Source of the DNA: Mesorhizobium sp. B2-3-4
Lineage (GTDB): Bacteria; Pseudomonadota; Alphaproteobacteria; Rhizobiales; Rhizobiaceae
Length of the DNA stretch: 64,000 nt
Assembly: GCF_006442315.1 (NCBI RefSeq)
Contig: NZ_VFVY01000012.1
Span: forward strand, 1 to 64,000
Direction: 5' to 3'
Part shown: piece after piece, positions 19,403 through 29,300 of the stretch
Numbering within the stretch: position 1 is the stretch's first letter
How the letters are laid out: each line of letters starts with the position of its first letter
Translations under genes and position numbers: made by a program
Notes under the pieces: model-generated
What the model was told of the DNA's origin: nothing
Databases searched by the model: none
Seen by the model: only the letters and a program-made list of their open reading frames with translations

Positions 19403-19430
19403 GGCCCCGGCCACGGTCCCGGTAGGGGCC
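19403..19430. terminator. GC-rich hairpin between two PKS genes
   Basis: GGCCCC (19403-19408) can pair with GGGGCC (19425-19430) within a very GC-rich spacer between the KS gene and the ACP-KS-KR gene. There is no T-tract. It may be an mRNA structure that modulates the downstream gene instead of a true terminator. Confidence 0.3.
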
Positions 19431-19440
19431 TGCGCATGCT

Positions 19441-21330
19441 CTACGATCCAGCGGCCTGCAGCCGCGCCGCTGATGTCTCACGGTCGGTGAACCAGAAGCG
19501 CGTGCGCGCGAAGGGATAGACGGGGGCGGCTATCCGCTTGCGCTGGCCCGGCGTGTAGAAGCCGGCAAAATCGACTTTCGCGCCGCCGACCCACTGGCGC
19601 GTGAAGCGCCGCGACAGCGCCTCCAGTTCGTCTCCCGGTGCCGGCTCCGGGCCGTCCGCGCTTGCGATGATATCGGGATCGTCCTTGCCGGCGACGAAAT
19701 TGGCTAGGGAAAGAGCAAGGTCCTGCCAGTTCTTGGCGACGATCGCCACGCGTCTGGGCAGCAGAACCCGTCCGACTTGAAACGTGTAGAGGAAGTCTTC
19801 GAGGCCCCGAGCGGTCTCGCTTCCGGTAGCAGGTCCCGCAACCTGGTCCTGTGCGAAGAGCCGTAGCTGCTCGGCATAGTCACGCAGCCGGCCGCCATCC
19901 CTGGCCGAGATCGGCAGGATCGGCAGCACCGGAGCCGCCTCGGCGTCGGCAACGACATCGCTCTCAGCCGGCAAATATTCCTCGATCACGGCATGGCCAT
20001 AGGCGCCGCCGAAGCCGAATGCGCTGACGCCGGCCCGGTAGGGCGCCAGGCCGCCATCGCTCGCGCGCTGGCGCTGCCATGGCACGGTCCGCCGCACGAA
20101 GTCGAACGGCGTCCCTTGCGTTTTGCACAGCGGATTGACGGTGCGCAGGTGCGGGTTGCCCGGGATGCTGGCATGCCGCATCGACAGCAGCACCTTGACG
20201 ATGCCGGCGAGGCCCGAGGCAGATTCGAGATGTCCGATATTGGCCTTCACCGAACCGATGCCGCAGCGCGGTTGCACCCCATCGTCATTCCTGTCCCCGG
20301 CAAGTTCATCATAGGCCCCGCAGAGGGCGTTGAACTCGATCGGATCTCCGAGCGGCGTCGCCGTCCCATGCGCTTCGACGTAAGTCACAGTGCGTGGATC
20401 GATCCCGGCGCGCCGCCACGCCGTGGCGATCAGTTGTTTCTGGCCGACGGCATTGGGGGCCGTCAGCCAGTTGGCGCGGCCGCCATGGCTGATCGCCGAG
20501 CCGATCAGCAGGCCATGGATGTGATCGCCGTCGGCTTCGGCTTGCGAGCGCGCCTTCAAGAGCAGCGAGACCGCGCCCTCACCGCGCGCATAGCCGCTGC
20601 CCGAGGCGTCGAAGCTTCGGGTCCGGCAGTCGGCGCTCAGCGTCCCTTCCTTGCGGAGCGACTGCGACAGGGTCGGACCGAGGATGAGGTTCACGGCGCC
20701 CACAAGCGCCATCGCGCAATCGCCGTTGCGGATCGACTGCGCGGCGATATGCAGGGCAGCCAGCGAGCCGGAGCAGGCGGAATCGACCGCGAGGCTTGGG
20801 CCAGTAACGCCAAGCGTGAAGGAAACCCTGTTGGCGATGATCGAGGTCGCCACCCCGGTCGCCAGCGCCGCGTCGGCCGCGATATCGTTGCGGTAGAGCA
20901 ATTCCTCATAGTCGGATTTGCCCGTCGCGAAGAAGACACCCGTTGGCGTTCGCGCCAGATCGGCGGCGCGGTAGCCGGCCTCCTCGACGCAGTGCCATGC
21001 CGATTCCAGCGCCAGACGCTGCAGCGGATCCATCAGGCGCGCTTCCTCGGGCGAGATCCCGAAGAACGATGCATCGAAGGCGTCGACCTCCTCCAGGAAG
21101 CCGGCTTCGACGACACCGGCTTCGCCGCCGGCCCGACCATGCGGCAACGGACCGATCAAATCGCGGCAGGCGGCAAGATTGTCCCAATATTGCGCTGGTG
21201 TGCGCGAACCGGGAAAGCGCGCGTCCATGCCGATGATGGCGATCGGCTCGCGCCAGTGTTGCTCGGCTGGACTGAGCGACCTGCCGCGCTCCGTCACGAG
21301 CGCCGCCGTGAAACGGGCTGCCTCGGCCAC
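19441..21330 (-). CDS. Free-standing beta-ketoacyl synthase (PKS KS with C-terminal linker)
   Basis: This is a 629-aa protein with a single KS domain (about 27-450) and a roughly 180-aa C-terminal linker ending PVYPFARTRFWF, as in modular PKS post-KS regions. All catalytic residues are present: Cys186 in DSACSGS, His321 in HGTAT and His367 in NIGHLE. It has no carrier protein. GTG 21330 was chosen over ATG 21363 because AGGAG lies 7 bp upstream and it starts 4 bp after the FAAL-ACP stop. It should take acyl groups from the FAAL-ACP and condense them with malonyl held on ACP1 of the next protein. Confidence 0.88.
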   Translation of the reverse strand: MAEAARFTAALVTERGRSLSPAEQHWREPIAIIGMDARFPGSRTPAQYWDNLAACRDLIGPLPHGRAGGEAGVVEAGFLEEVDAFDASFFGISPEEARLMDPLQRLALESAWHCVEEAGYRAADLARTPTGVFFATGKSDYEELLYRNDIAADAALATGVATSIIANRVSFTLGVTGPSLAVDSACSGSLAALHIAAQSIRNGDCAMALVGAVNLILGPTLSQSLRKEGTLSADCRTRSFDASGSGYARGEGAVSLLLKARSQAEADGDHIHGLLIGSAISHGGRANWLTAPNAVGQKQLIATAWRRAGIDPRTVTYVEAHGTATPLGDPIEFNALCGAYDELAGDRNDDGVQPRCGIGSVKANIGHLESASGLAGIVKVLLSMRHASIPGNPHLRTVNPLCKTQGTPFDFVRRTVPWQRQRASDGGLAPYRAGVSAFGFGGAYGHAVIEEYLPAESDVVADAEAAPVLPILPISARDGGRLRDYAEQLRLFAQDQVAGPATGSETARGLEDFLYTFQVGRVLLPRRVAIVAKNWQDLALSLANFVAGKDDPDIIASADGPEPAPGDELEALSRRFTRQWVGGAKVDFAGFYTPGQRKRIAAPVYPFARTRFWFTDRETSAARLQAAGS

Positions 21331-21334
21331 CGTC

Positions 21335-23449
21335 CTACTCCTGCCTTTCGAGCGTCGGCTCACCGAGCGCCGCCTTCAGGGCGCGAAGCAGGTCGTCCTT
21401 CGAGCGCGCCTGTGCGGCCGGCTTGGCGGTCGCGGTGATCGGCGCTGGTGCCAGGTGACGGGCAAGCAGTTCGGGTGTCGGGTACTGCCAGAAGATCGTT
21501 GGTTCGAGCGACAGGTTCAATGTCTCGTTCAGGATGACAGCAAGCCGCGCCGCCAGCACGGAATCGATGCCGATCGTGCCGAAACTGTCGGTGGCCTCGA
21601 CGGGCGCCTTGGTGCCTGCCAGCGCCTGTGCCTGTGTCAAGATCCGCTCCTGCAGTTCTTGCCGGCCGAAGCTCTTGTCGCCGTCCGGTCGTTGCGCTGG
21701 GGTCGGCATGGCGGGTTCGCTGCCTTGGCCGCGCGTTTTGAGCGGCGTCATTTCGCCCGAGACATAGAGCGCCTTTGTCAGGCGTCGCTGCACCTTGCCG
21801 CTGGTCGTCTTCGGTAACGAGGCCGGCGGAATGAACACGATATCGGCGAGGCTGATGTCGTGTTCCTGCCAGACCGCGTTGCGGACGGTTTTCTCCAGCT
21901 CCGTCAGATCGGTGGCATTGCGCGCGGTGCGCTCGATCTCATGCACGACGACGATCGTTTCGCCGTCGTCATTGTCGACCGAGAAGGCCGCGCCGTTCAC
22001 GGTGCGGAATGCCGGATGGCTGTCCTTGACCGTCAGTTCGATATCCTGCGGATAGAGGTTGCGGCCCCGCGAAATGATCAGGTCCTTGAGCCGGCCGGCT
22101 ATATAGAGTTCCTCGTTCCAGAGAAAACCAAGGTCGCCGGTGCGCAGGAAATGCGGCTCGCTTTCGTCGGCGGGGCTTTGCGCGAAGGTTTGCCGGCTTG
22201 CATCGGGCGCCTGCCAATAGGCCCGGGCAATGCTTGGTCCGCGCACCCACACTTCGCCGATCGCGCCGTCGGCGCAGCGCGCCTGTGTTTCCGGATCGAC
22301 GATGGCGACTTCCATGTCATGCGCTGGCCGCCCGGAGCTGACGAGCGCGACGGCGTCCGGCCCCTCCGCGGGAACGAATTCGCCCCGCGCCAGCGCGACC
22401 CTGTCCACACGCATGATCACCGGCTTCTCGCCGACACGCGAGGTGGTGCTGAGAAGCGTCGCCTCCGCCAGGCCATAGGCTGGAAAGAAAGCGTCCTCGG
22501 CAAAGCCGAAAGGCGCGAACCGTTCCTGGAAGCTGGCCAGCGTCGAGGCATGAATGGGCTCGGCGGCGTTGAGGGCGTTGCGCCACGAACTGAGATCGAC
22601 GCCTTCGAGTTGTTCGGGGCGGATCGACTTGACGCAAAGCCGATAGCCGAAATCGGAGGACATGCTCGATGTGGCACGGTAACGGCTGATCGCCTGCAGC
22701 CAGAGCGCCGGGTTTCCGCTGAAGGCCGCCGGGCTCATCATGTAGCAGGTGGCGCCGACTTGAAGGGTCTGGACCACGATGCCGATCAGCCCCAGGTCAT
22801 GAAACAGCGGCAGCCAGCTGACGATGACGGTCTTGTCGTCATGGCCCATATGGCGGGCGGTGAGGCCGGCATTGTGGATCAGGTTCGCGTGGCTCACCAT
22901 CACACCCTTCGGCGTGCTGGTCGAACCGGATGTGTATTGCAGGAAGGCGATGTCGGTTCTGGCCTCGGCCAGTCCATCCCAGTCGTCGGCAAGGCCTTCG
23001 CTCTCCAGATCCTCCACGCACAGCAGTTCCAATGCGCTGATCGACGGATAGGGTTTCGACCAGGCGACGATGTTGTCGCGGATCGAATGGCAGGTGAGGA
23101 TGAAGCGGGGGCGGCAATCCGCGACGATGGCCTCGAATGTCGCCCAGCTCCGCTTGTTGGGCTTGGGCGTGTGGGCGGGAACGGCGATCGCTCCGCCATA
23201 GAGCGTGCCGAAAAAGCCGAGCACGAACTCCGCGCCTTGCGGAAACAACAGCAGGATCCGTTCACCCGCGGCGTTGCGGCGCTGCAGGGCGGCACCGATG
23301 CGCCGGCAGGATTCGTCCAACTGCCGGTAGCTGATCTGCCGCTGTTCCTCCTTGCCGTCCCTGAGATTGGCATAGGCGACCTTGTCGCCGAGCCGCTGCG
23401 CCCTGTCCCGCGCGATATGGACCAGGGTTTCGGAAAACTCTCGTGTCAT
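21335..23449 (-). CDS. Fatty acyl-AMP ligase fused to acyl carrier protein (FAAL-ACP loading module)
   Basis: This is a 704-aa starter enzyme. Residues about 1-570 are a fatty acyl-AMP ligase: AVPAHTPKPNKRSW, the P-loop YTSGSTSTPKGV, SWLPLFHDLGLIG, FPAYGLAEATLL, RTGDLGF and a C-terminal SGKVQRRL. The residues around VPAHTP and HDLGLIG are typical of FAALs, not CoA ligases. An ACP follows (carrier Ser in TIGIDSVLA). It would activate a carboxylic acid, probably fatty, as the adenylate and load it onto its own ACP. ATG 23449 has GAGG 7 bp upstream. It is the first gene of the FAAL, KS, PKS run and has a regulatory site 127 bp upstream. Confidence 0.9.
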   Translation of the reverse strand: MTREFSETLVHIARDRAQRLGDKVAYANLRDGKEEQRQISYRQLDESCRRIGAALQRRNAAGERILLLFPQGAEFVLGFFGTLYGGAIAVPAHTPKPNKRSWATFEAIVADCRPRFILTCHSIRDNIVAWSKPYPSISALELLCVEDLESEGLADDWDGLAEARTDIAFLQYTSGSTSTPKGVMVSHANLIHNAGLTARHMGHDDKTVIVSWLPLFHDLGLIGIVVQTLQVGATCYMMSPAAFSGNPALWLQAISRYRATSSMSSDFGYRLCVKSIRPEQLEGVDLSSWRNALNAAEPIHASTLASFQERFAPFGFAEDAFFPAYGLAEATLLSTTSRVGEKPVIMRVDRVALARGEFVPAEGPDAVALVSSGRPAHDMEVAIVDPETQARCADGAIGEVWVRGPSIARAYWQAPDASRQTFAQSPADESEPHFLRTGDLGFLWNEELYIAGRLKDLIISRGRNLYPQDIELTVKDSHPAFRTVNGAAFSVDNDDGETIVVVHEIERTARNATDLTELEKTVRNAVWQEHDISLADIVFIPPASLPKTTSGKVQRRLTKALYVSGEMTPLKTRGQGSEPAMPTPAQRPDGDKSFGRQELQERILTQAQALAGTKAPVEATDSFGTIGIDSVLAARLAVILNETLNLSLEPTIFWQYPTPELLARHLAPAPITATAKPAAQARSKDDLLRALKAALGEPTLERQE

Positions 23450-23570
23450 GCGTCATCCTCTCATGCCGCTTTTTCGAAGACGGCTCCTCCCGATCTTCGA
23501 AAATGAGCCGGCGTCGGAGCATCGTTTTCTGCCGCTGTCCGGCCGCCGTGGAACATTCGCCCAAGAACAG

Positions 23571-23590
23571 TTACACTAATATAATAGTAT
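23571..23590 (-). promoter_or_regulatory. Shared TATATTAG element, site a (upstream of FAAL/PKS genes)
   Basis: The core CTAATATAATAG is at 23576-23587 and is identical to site d. Read on the minus strand it is flanked by TTGCGG (23596-23591) and TAACTG (23573-23568), 17 bp apart, a plausible promoter with the element in its spacer. It lies 127 bp before the FAAL-ACP start. Confidence 0.65.
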
Positions 23591-23658
23591 CCGCAACGTC
23601 GAATGGGGCCGATTTTGACTAGACCAGAACCTGGCCCATGGCCCGCGCCGGGCTTGCT

Positions 23659-24483
23659 TCAAATCCGATAGAAGCGGGCGGCATTGGCCGAGAAAATCCG
23701 CGGATCGGAGCGCAATTCGGGCGGCAGGCTGAGCATCGCCGCCGCCAGCACGTCGCCATACTCGCTGGCGAGGCGGCAGACCGGCCAGTCGCTGCCGAAC
23801 ATCAGCCGCTCCGGCCCGAAGCAGGCGACGACATGATGCACATAGGGCTCGAGATCCGAGACCCGCCAGCGGGCGGCGTCGGCCTCCGTGACCATGCCCG
23901 AGATCTTGCAATGCACGCCATCGAAGCCGGCGACGCGGGCGATCGGATCGCGCCATGGGTCCAGCGTTCCCGCGGCAATCGGCGGCTTGGAGATGTGATC
24001 GATCACGGCGCGCAGTCCCGACACTTTTTCCAAAGCCGATGCGACTGCGCCGAGGTGGCGCGGGAAGGTCAGGACGTCGAAGGCGAGGCCGCTGTCGGCG
24101 ATCGCTCCCAAGCTGCGCAGAACGGCGGGCCGCAGGATCCACTCGTCATCGGGCAGGTCCTGCAGCATCGGTCTTATGCCAACGAATTTCGGCCTGGTCC
24201 TGTAGGAAGCAAGCTGTAGGGCGAAATCCTCGCTCTCCATGTCGAGCCAGCCGACGACGCCGGCAATGAAATCCGTCTCTGCGGCAAGCGCCAGCAGGAA
24301 GTCGGTTTCTGCTCGCGTCTGCGCGGCCTGGACGACAATGGTCCTGGTCACGCCGAAGCGCTCGAGAAGCGGCGCCATATCCCTGGGCATGTAGTCGCGC
24401 AGCAGTATGTCTGTGGCTCCGCGCATCCAGTGATAGTCGCCACGCGCGGGCTGCCACAGATGATGGTGGGCGTCGATGATCAT
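23659..24483 (-). CDS. Amidohydrolase family sugar lactonase (probable L-fuconolactonase)
   Basis: This is a 274-aa TIM-barrel amidohydrolase of the COG3618 type: an N-terminal metal motif DAHHHLWQPARGDYHWM, then FVGIRPMLQD, VIDHISKPPI and the C-terminal FGSDWPVC with the last metal Asp. Relatives hydrolyse sugar-acid lactones (L-fucono- and L-rhamnono-lactone) or 2-pyrone-4,6-dicarboxylate. The lactone assignment follows from the other L-fucose-type enzymes at 32.4-38.3 kb, which otherwise lack this step. The gene lies inside the PKS cluster, 36 bp behind the trans-AT gene on the same strand, so the two are likely co-transcribed. The start has AGGGAAGC just upstream. Confidence 0.8.
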   Translation of the reverse strand: MIIDAHHHLWQPARGDYHWMRGATDILLRDYMPRDMAPLLERFGVTRTIVVQAAQTRAETDFLLALAAETDFIAGVVGWLDMESEDFALQLASYRTRPKFVGIRPMLQDLPDDEWILRPAVLRSLGAIADSGLAFDVLTFPRHLGAVASALEKVSGLRAVIDHISKPPIAAGTLDPWRDPIARVAGFDGVHCKISGMVTEADAARWRVSDLEPYVHHVVACFGPERLMFGSDWPVCRLASEYGDVLAAAMLSLPPELRSDPRIFSANAARFYRI

Positions 24484-24519
24484 GATGCTTCCCTGTCCAC
24501 GCTTACGTGCTTGATGCTT

Positions 24520-25407
24520 TCAGGCCGCCATTCCATCCCGGTCGAGCGGCGGGATTTTTGCCGCCATGCGCGTCAGGATCGAGCCTGGGCCGACCTCGAT
24601 GAAGTCGCTGGCACCCTTGGCCTTGAGATAGCCGATCGTCGGCGCCCACAGCACCATCGATTTCAACTGCCGCACCAGCTGCGGACGGATCGTCGTTTCG
24701 GGATCGCCGTCGCCGGGATAGGGGCGGGCGGTGACGTTTGAAATGACGGTCTTGCGCAGTGGCCGGAAGGCGATGTCACGCAGGAAGCCATTGAATGCTT
24801 CGGCTGCCGGCGCCATCAAGCGGGAATGGAAGGCCGCCCCCACGGGCAGCCGCACGAAAGCGGTCGCGCCAGCACCCGTCATCGCCGTCTCGGCCGCCTC
24901 GATGCCGCGCGCAGGTCCCGAAATCACGGTCTGATCCGGCGTGTTGAGGTTGGCGATGTCGACATCGTCTAATCCCCCCTGCGACAGCGCCCTGGAGATG
25001 GCATCGGCGGAGAGGCCGATCACGGCGGCCATGCCGCCCGTGTCGAGCGCCGCCATCAACTGGCCGCGCCGCACCACCATGCGCAGTCCGTCGAGCAGGT
25101 CGAAGGCACCGGCCGCCTGCAGCGCATTGTATTCGCCAAGGCTGTGGCCGGCGAGCCAATGCGGCGCCTTGCCCATGGCCAGCTGCTGTTCGTGATGGAG
25201 CGCATTGACGATGTAGAGACAGGGCTGCGTGATGTCGGTTCGCCGCAGCGTCTCCTCGTCGCCTTCGAGGCACATCTTGCGGACGGAGAAGCCGGCTATC
25301 CGATCGATCCGGCTTTCGAGCGGGCCGAACATCCTGCTTTCGTCGAACAGTTCCTTGCCCATTCCGGTGAACTGTGATCCCTGTCCCGGGAACATGAAGA
25401 CGCGCAT
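24520..25407 (-). CDS. Free-standing (trans) malonyl-ACP acyltransferase
   Basis: This is a 295-aa FabD-like acyltransferase: FPGQGSQFTGMG at the N-terminus, active-site Ser89 in GHSLGEY and catalytic His in GAAFHSRLM. It ends with EVGPGSILTRM. The PKS proteins here contain no AT domain, so this is the predicted in-trans malonyl loader. ATG 25407 follows GGAGGAATAGG. It is the first gene of a two-gene unit with the amidohydrolase; the opposite-strand PPTase begins about 95 bp away, so a divergent promoter is likely. Confidence 0.9.
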   Translation of the reverse strand: MRVFMFPGQGSQFTGMGKELFDESRMFGPLESRIDRIAGFSVRKMCLEGDEETLRRTDITQPCLYIVNALHHEQQLAMGKAPHWLAGHSLGEYNALQAAGAFDLLDGLRMVVRRGQLMAALDTGGMAAVIGLSADAISRALSQGGLDDVDIANLNTPDQTVISGPARGIEAAETAMTGAGATAFVRLPVGAAFHSRLMAPAAEAFNGFLRDIAFRPLRKTVISNVTARPYPGDGDPETTIRPQLVRQLKSMVLWAPTIGYLKAKGASDFIEVGPGSILTRMAAKIPPLDRDGMAA

Positions 25408-25502
25408 CCTATTCCTCCGCTCATGAAACCTCATCTTGCCGCGATCGATTTGCCTCGAACTGAATGGAGGCCGTCACCTCCAGACGATCTCCAGGCATGT
25501 CG

Positions 25503-26246
25503 ATGAAGCAAGGTCATCCAGGGCGAGGCCAGGTCGATCTCTGGTACGTGCCGCTCGACGATTTCGGCGCCGACGAACAGGCCGCCTGCCTGCGGCTTTT
25601 GAGCCCGCCTGAACGCGAACGGCATGACGCCTTCAAATCCGAATCCGCCCGGCTTCAGCACCTCGCCGCGCGCGGCCTGATCCGGACCACGCTGTCGGGC
25701 TATCGCGATATCGCTCCGGAGCACTGGCGCTTCGGCGCCAACCGCTACGGCCGCCCCTTCATTGACGACAGCCTGGGCATCGACGATCTTCATTTCAGCC
25801 TGTCCCACACACACGGCCTGGTCGCATGCGCGGTCGCCGCAATCGCGGAGATCGGCGTCGATGTCGAGCCGCGCGACCGCGATGCCGGTCTCGACGAACT
25901 TGCGGCCGCGGTGCTTTCGCCTCGGGAACGCCTCCGTTTCGAGGCGATGAACGGGCAGGCAAGACGAGACTTCTTCTTCACGTCGTGGACGCTCAAGGAG
26001 GCCTATGTGAAGGCGCGCGGCATGGGCCTTGCCCTGCCGATGAAGAGTGTGGTCCTCGATCTGGAGGCCCTCCCGCCCCTTGCCCACTTTACCGACCCAA
26101 TCGAGGACGATCCCTCGCGATGGGCATTTCGCAGCCTCCATCTTGCCTCCGGACACATCGCCGGCATTGCGACCGCGGTGCCAGGCGGTAAACCGGAAAT
26201 CGTGCCGCGACGGACACGCGCCATCAATCCACCGGCCCGCCGCTGA
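25503..26246 (+). CDS. 4'-phosphopantetheinyl transferase (Sfp-type)
   Basis: This is a 4'-phosphopantetheinyl transferase of about 247 aa. The family motifs are present: HFSLSHTHGLVACAV, the Mg-binding GVDVE and WTLKEAYVKA, plus GANRYGRPFI upstream. It should convert the apo carrier proteins of this cluster (at least six visible) to the holo form. The start is uncertain: ATG 25503 has AGG 7 bp upstream, while 25497 and 25464 are also in frame. It is the only gene on the plus strand between the NRPS and the AT, and is divergent from the AT. Confidence 0.88.
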   Translation: MKQGHPGRGQVDLWYVPLDDFGADEQAACLRLLSPPERERHDAFKSESARLQHLAARGLIRTTLSGYRDIAPEHWRFGANRYGRPFIDDSLGIDDLHFSLSHTHGLVACAVAAIAEIGVDVEPRDRDAGLDELAAAVLSPRERLRFEAMNGQARRDFFFTSWTLKEAYVKARGMGLALPMKSVVLDLEALPPLAHFTDPIEDDPSRWAFRSLHLASGHIAGIATAVPGGKPEIVPRRTRAINPPARR

Positions 26247-26326
26247 CGAGGCCCCGGCACCGTTTCCTGATGCCGACTGGCTTCGGTCCGGCGCTAAGTG
26301 GTTTGCCGACAAGGAACCATGCCCCT

Positions 26327-29300
26327 TCAGTCGAGCTGTTGTGGGTGATCGCCCGGAAAAGCCGCCGTCACGGCCAGGCCACCGGCGCCGGCCGTGGGAC
26401 CATCCGATGCATCGGCTGCCGCCATGACCCCGGCAATTCTCGTGGCTATGGTGTTGATCGTCGGCGCGCGGACGATGGTGTAGTGGTCGGCCTCCATGTC
26501 GACGATCTCGATGCCGGGGATGATTTTTCGCCATGCCTCCTTCATGCAACCGGCATCGGCCCGGTTGGCGGCCGCGAACAACAGCAGCCTGGCATCGGCG
26601 TTGCGTGGCATATGTCTGTCCAGCGCCGACCAGCCGGCCTGGAAGACATTGTAGACCAATCTCAGCGCCGTAATGTCGGCCGGCGCGCCGGCTTCTTCCA
26701 TTCGCCTCGCCAGCCCCGCGAACCGTTCGCCTTCGGTCAAGTGCTCCATCGCCTTGTCCGAAGGGTCCAGCGACAGGTTCGCGATGGCGGCCAGGTCGGC
26801 CGCGAATTGCCGGAAGCGGTCGGTCGGCTTTTGGTCCGTGGCGGGGCCGCGAGGCTTGGGCACGGCGCTGTCGATCATCGCCACGAGGCCGAGCGTCTCT
26901 CCTTCGGCCGCGAGACGGCATGCCATCTCCTGCACCACGAGACCGCCGAGCGACCAGCCGAGCAGGTGATAGGGACCATTGGGCTGTATCGAGCGGATCT
27001 CCTCGATGTAGCGCATGGCCATGGCGGCGATGGAATCGAGTGGCGTCTCCGTATCGGAAACCAGGCCCGGCGCGCGTATGCCATGCATTGCCCGGCCCGG
27101 CGGCAAAGCCTGCGCGAGGGCGGTGTAACACATGACATTGCCGCCGACCGGATGGACGCAGAACAGCGGTGCGGTCTCGTCCCCGGCGCGGATGCGCATC
27201 GCCAGCGAGGCGTCATGGGTTTCGACGTCGCCGCGCACCACGTCGGCCATCGCCGCCAGGGTCGGATGGCTGACCAGCATGGCAAAGGGCATGCGGCGGC
27301 CGAAACGCTCTTCCAGCTTCGCCATCAGCCGCATGCCGGCGAAGGAAGACCCTCCCAGCGCGAAGAAATTGTCCTCGCGGCCGATGTCGTCTGTGGCCAG
27401 CACCTCTCGCCACAGCCGCGCGATCGTCTCTTCCAGTCCGCCGCGTGGCGGTGCGTAAGACCGCTCCCGCGTCTCGCGGATGCCGAACTCGGGTTTGGGC
27501 AGGGCCGCTCGCACCACCTTGCCATTGTCGCTGAGCGGCAGCCTGTCCAGCGTCACGAAGAATGCCGGTACCATATAGGCGGGCAAGGTCGTCCGCAGCC
27601 GTTCGCGCAACGCAGCGATGTCGAGCTCCTTCCGGTCCGGCTTGGCCACGACATAGGCGACGAGGTGGCGCGTGCCGGCGCTGTCGGCGGCGGCCGACAC
27701 CACGGTTGCCTCGATCTCCGGCCCGGCCAGCAAGGCGGCTTCCACCTCGGCGCATTCGACCCTGTAGCCCTGGATCTTGACCTGGAAATCCTTGCGTCCG
27801 AGGAACTCGATCTCTCCGTCGCCCAGATAACGGCCGAGATCCCCGGTGCGGTAGAGCCGTTCGCCGGTGCCGGGATGGGTGATGAAGCTGGCGGACGTCT
27901 TGGCCTCGTCGCGCCAATAACCGAGCGCCACGCCGATGCCGCCAATATAGAGGTCGCCGGGCACCCATGGCGGACAGACCATCAGATCGGCGTCCAGCAC
28001 GTGGATAGACTGGTGGTCCATGGCATGGCCATAGGGAATGGAACGCCACTCCCTGTCGATCTCGCCGATCGGGTAGAGGATAGACCAGATGGATGCCTCC
28101 GTTGCTCCGCCGAGACTGTAGAGCAACGCAGCGGGCGCCGCCGGACGGATGCGTTCCGGCAGGTTCAGCGGAATCCAGTCGCCGCTGAGCATCACCAGCC
28201 GCAGCGACGGCATGATGGCGCCATGCGTGCCCTCGACGGCGAGCTGCATGAGGGCGGGAACCGAGTTCCAGATCGTCACACCATGGCGCCGTGTCAGCTC
28301 GCGCCAGTGCGATGCTTCCTTGGCGCGGCCGGCATCGGGCATGACGATGGTCGCGCCCACGGCCAACATGCCGAAAATGTCGTAGACGGAGAGGTCGAAA
28401 CTCAGCGACGACAGCGCCAGCACCTTGTCCTCGGGTCCGACCGTGAAGCGGGCATTGAGATCGGCAATCGTGTTGGCCGCGCCACGATGATCGATCATGA
28501 CGCCCTTGGGTGTGCCGGTGGAACCGGACGTGAAGATCACATAGGCAAGATCGGCGGTTGTTCCCGGCTCGCCGACCGTCATGTCCGATGTCGCCTCGCC
28601 CAGACCATCAACCGAGATGCCCGCGATCCGGGCCGGCCAGGCAAGCGATGCATTCAGGGCCCGCTGGGTCAGCACGATGGCCGCGCCACTGCCTGAAAAG
28701 AGCAGGTTGCGGCGCTCCTCCGGAAGCTCCGGATCGATCGGAACATAGGCCGCGCCGGCATAGAGGATGCCAAGAACGGCCGCGACCTGCTCCCAGCCCT
28801 TCATCATCGACACCGCCACCAGCTCGCCGCGCCGCACACCGCGCCGGGCAAGCTCGTGTGCGACGGCCAGAGCGCGGCGGCGCAGCTCGCCATAGGTCAT
28901 GACCCGTTCGCCGGCGATCACCGCCACACGGTCAGGATGGCCGACAGCCTGGCGGTCGAAGGTTGCCTCCAGCCGCTGCAATTCGCCGGCGGGAATGGCC
29001 GCCGTCGCCGGCGCCTCGCGAACGCCCGACGGATCCTTGCGGTGCCAGAGCTGCTCGTCCGCCGCCAGCCGGGACATCAGGTCGAAATGCGTCTGGCAAA
29101 GCTCTTCGACGAAGCCGGCAGGAAAGATCTGTTCGACATAGTCCCAGTTGAAGACGGCGGAGCCGTCTTCGCCGAGATGCATCTGATGATCGAGATGGAC
29201 CTGCGGTACTTCGAGCCGGGCCGAAGTCGGGTCTATGCGGGCGTGCATGGGGTCCTGCCGCCCGGACATATCCGCTGGCGTGACAGCCGTGAATGTGACC

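Noticed and set aside
18056..19519. Plus-strand frame of about 487 codons opposite the KS domain
   Set aside because: It is an antisense shadow of a fully convincing KS with catalytic residues on the minus strand.
24520..25407. The acyltransferase being the housekeeping FabD
   Set aside because: It resembles FabD, but no fatty-acid synthesis genes are near, and it lies in a cluster whose PKS proteins have no AT domain.
26270..28696. Long open frame on the plus strand (about 800 codons) opposite the NRPS gene
   Set aside because: It is an antisense shadow of the high-GC NRPS gene: the composition is rich in Arg, His, Gln and Asp, and no family motif appears.
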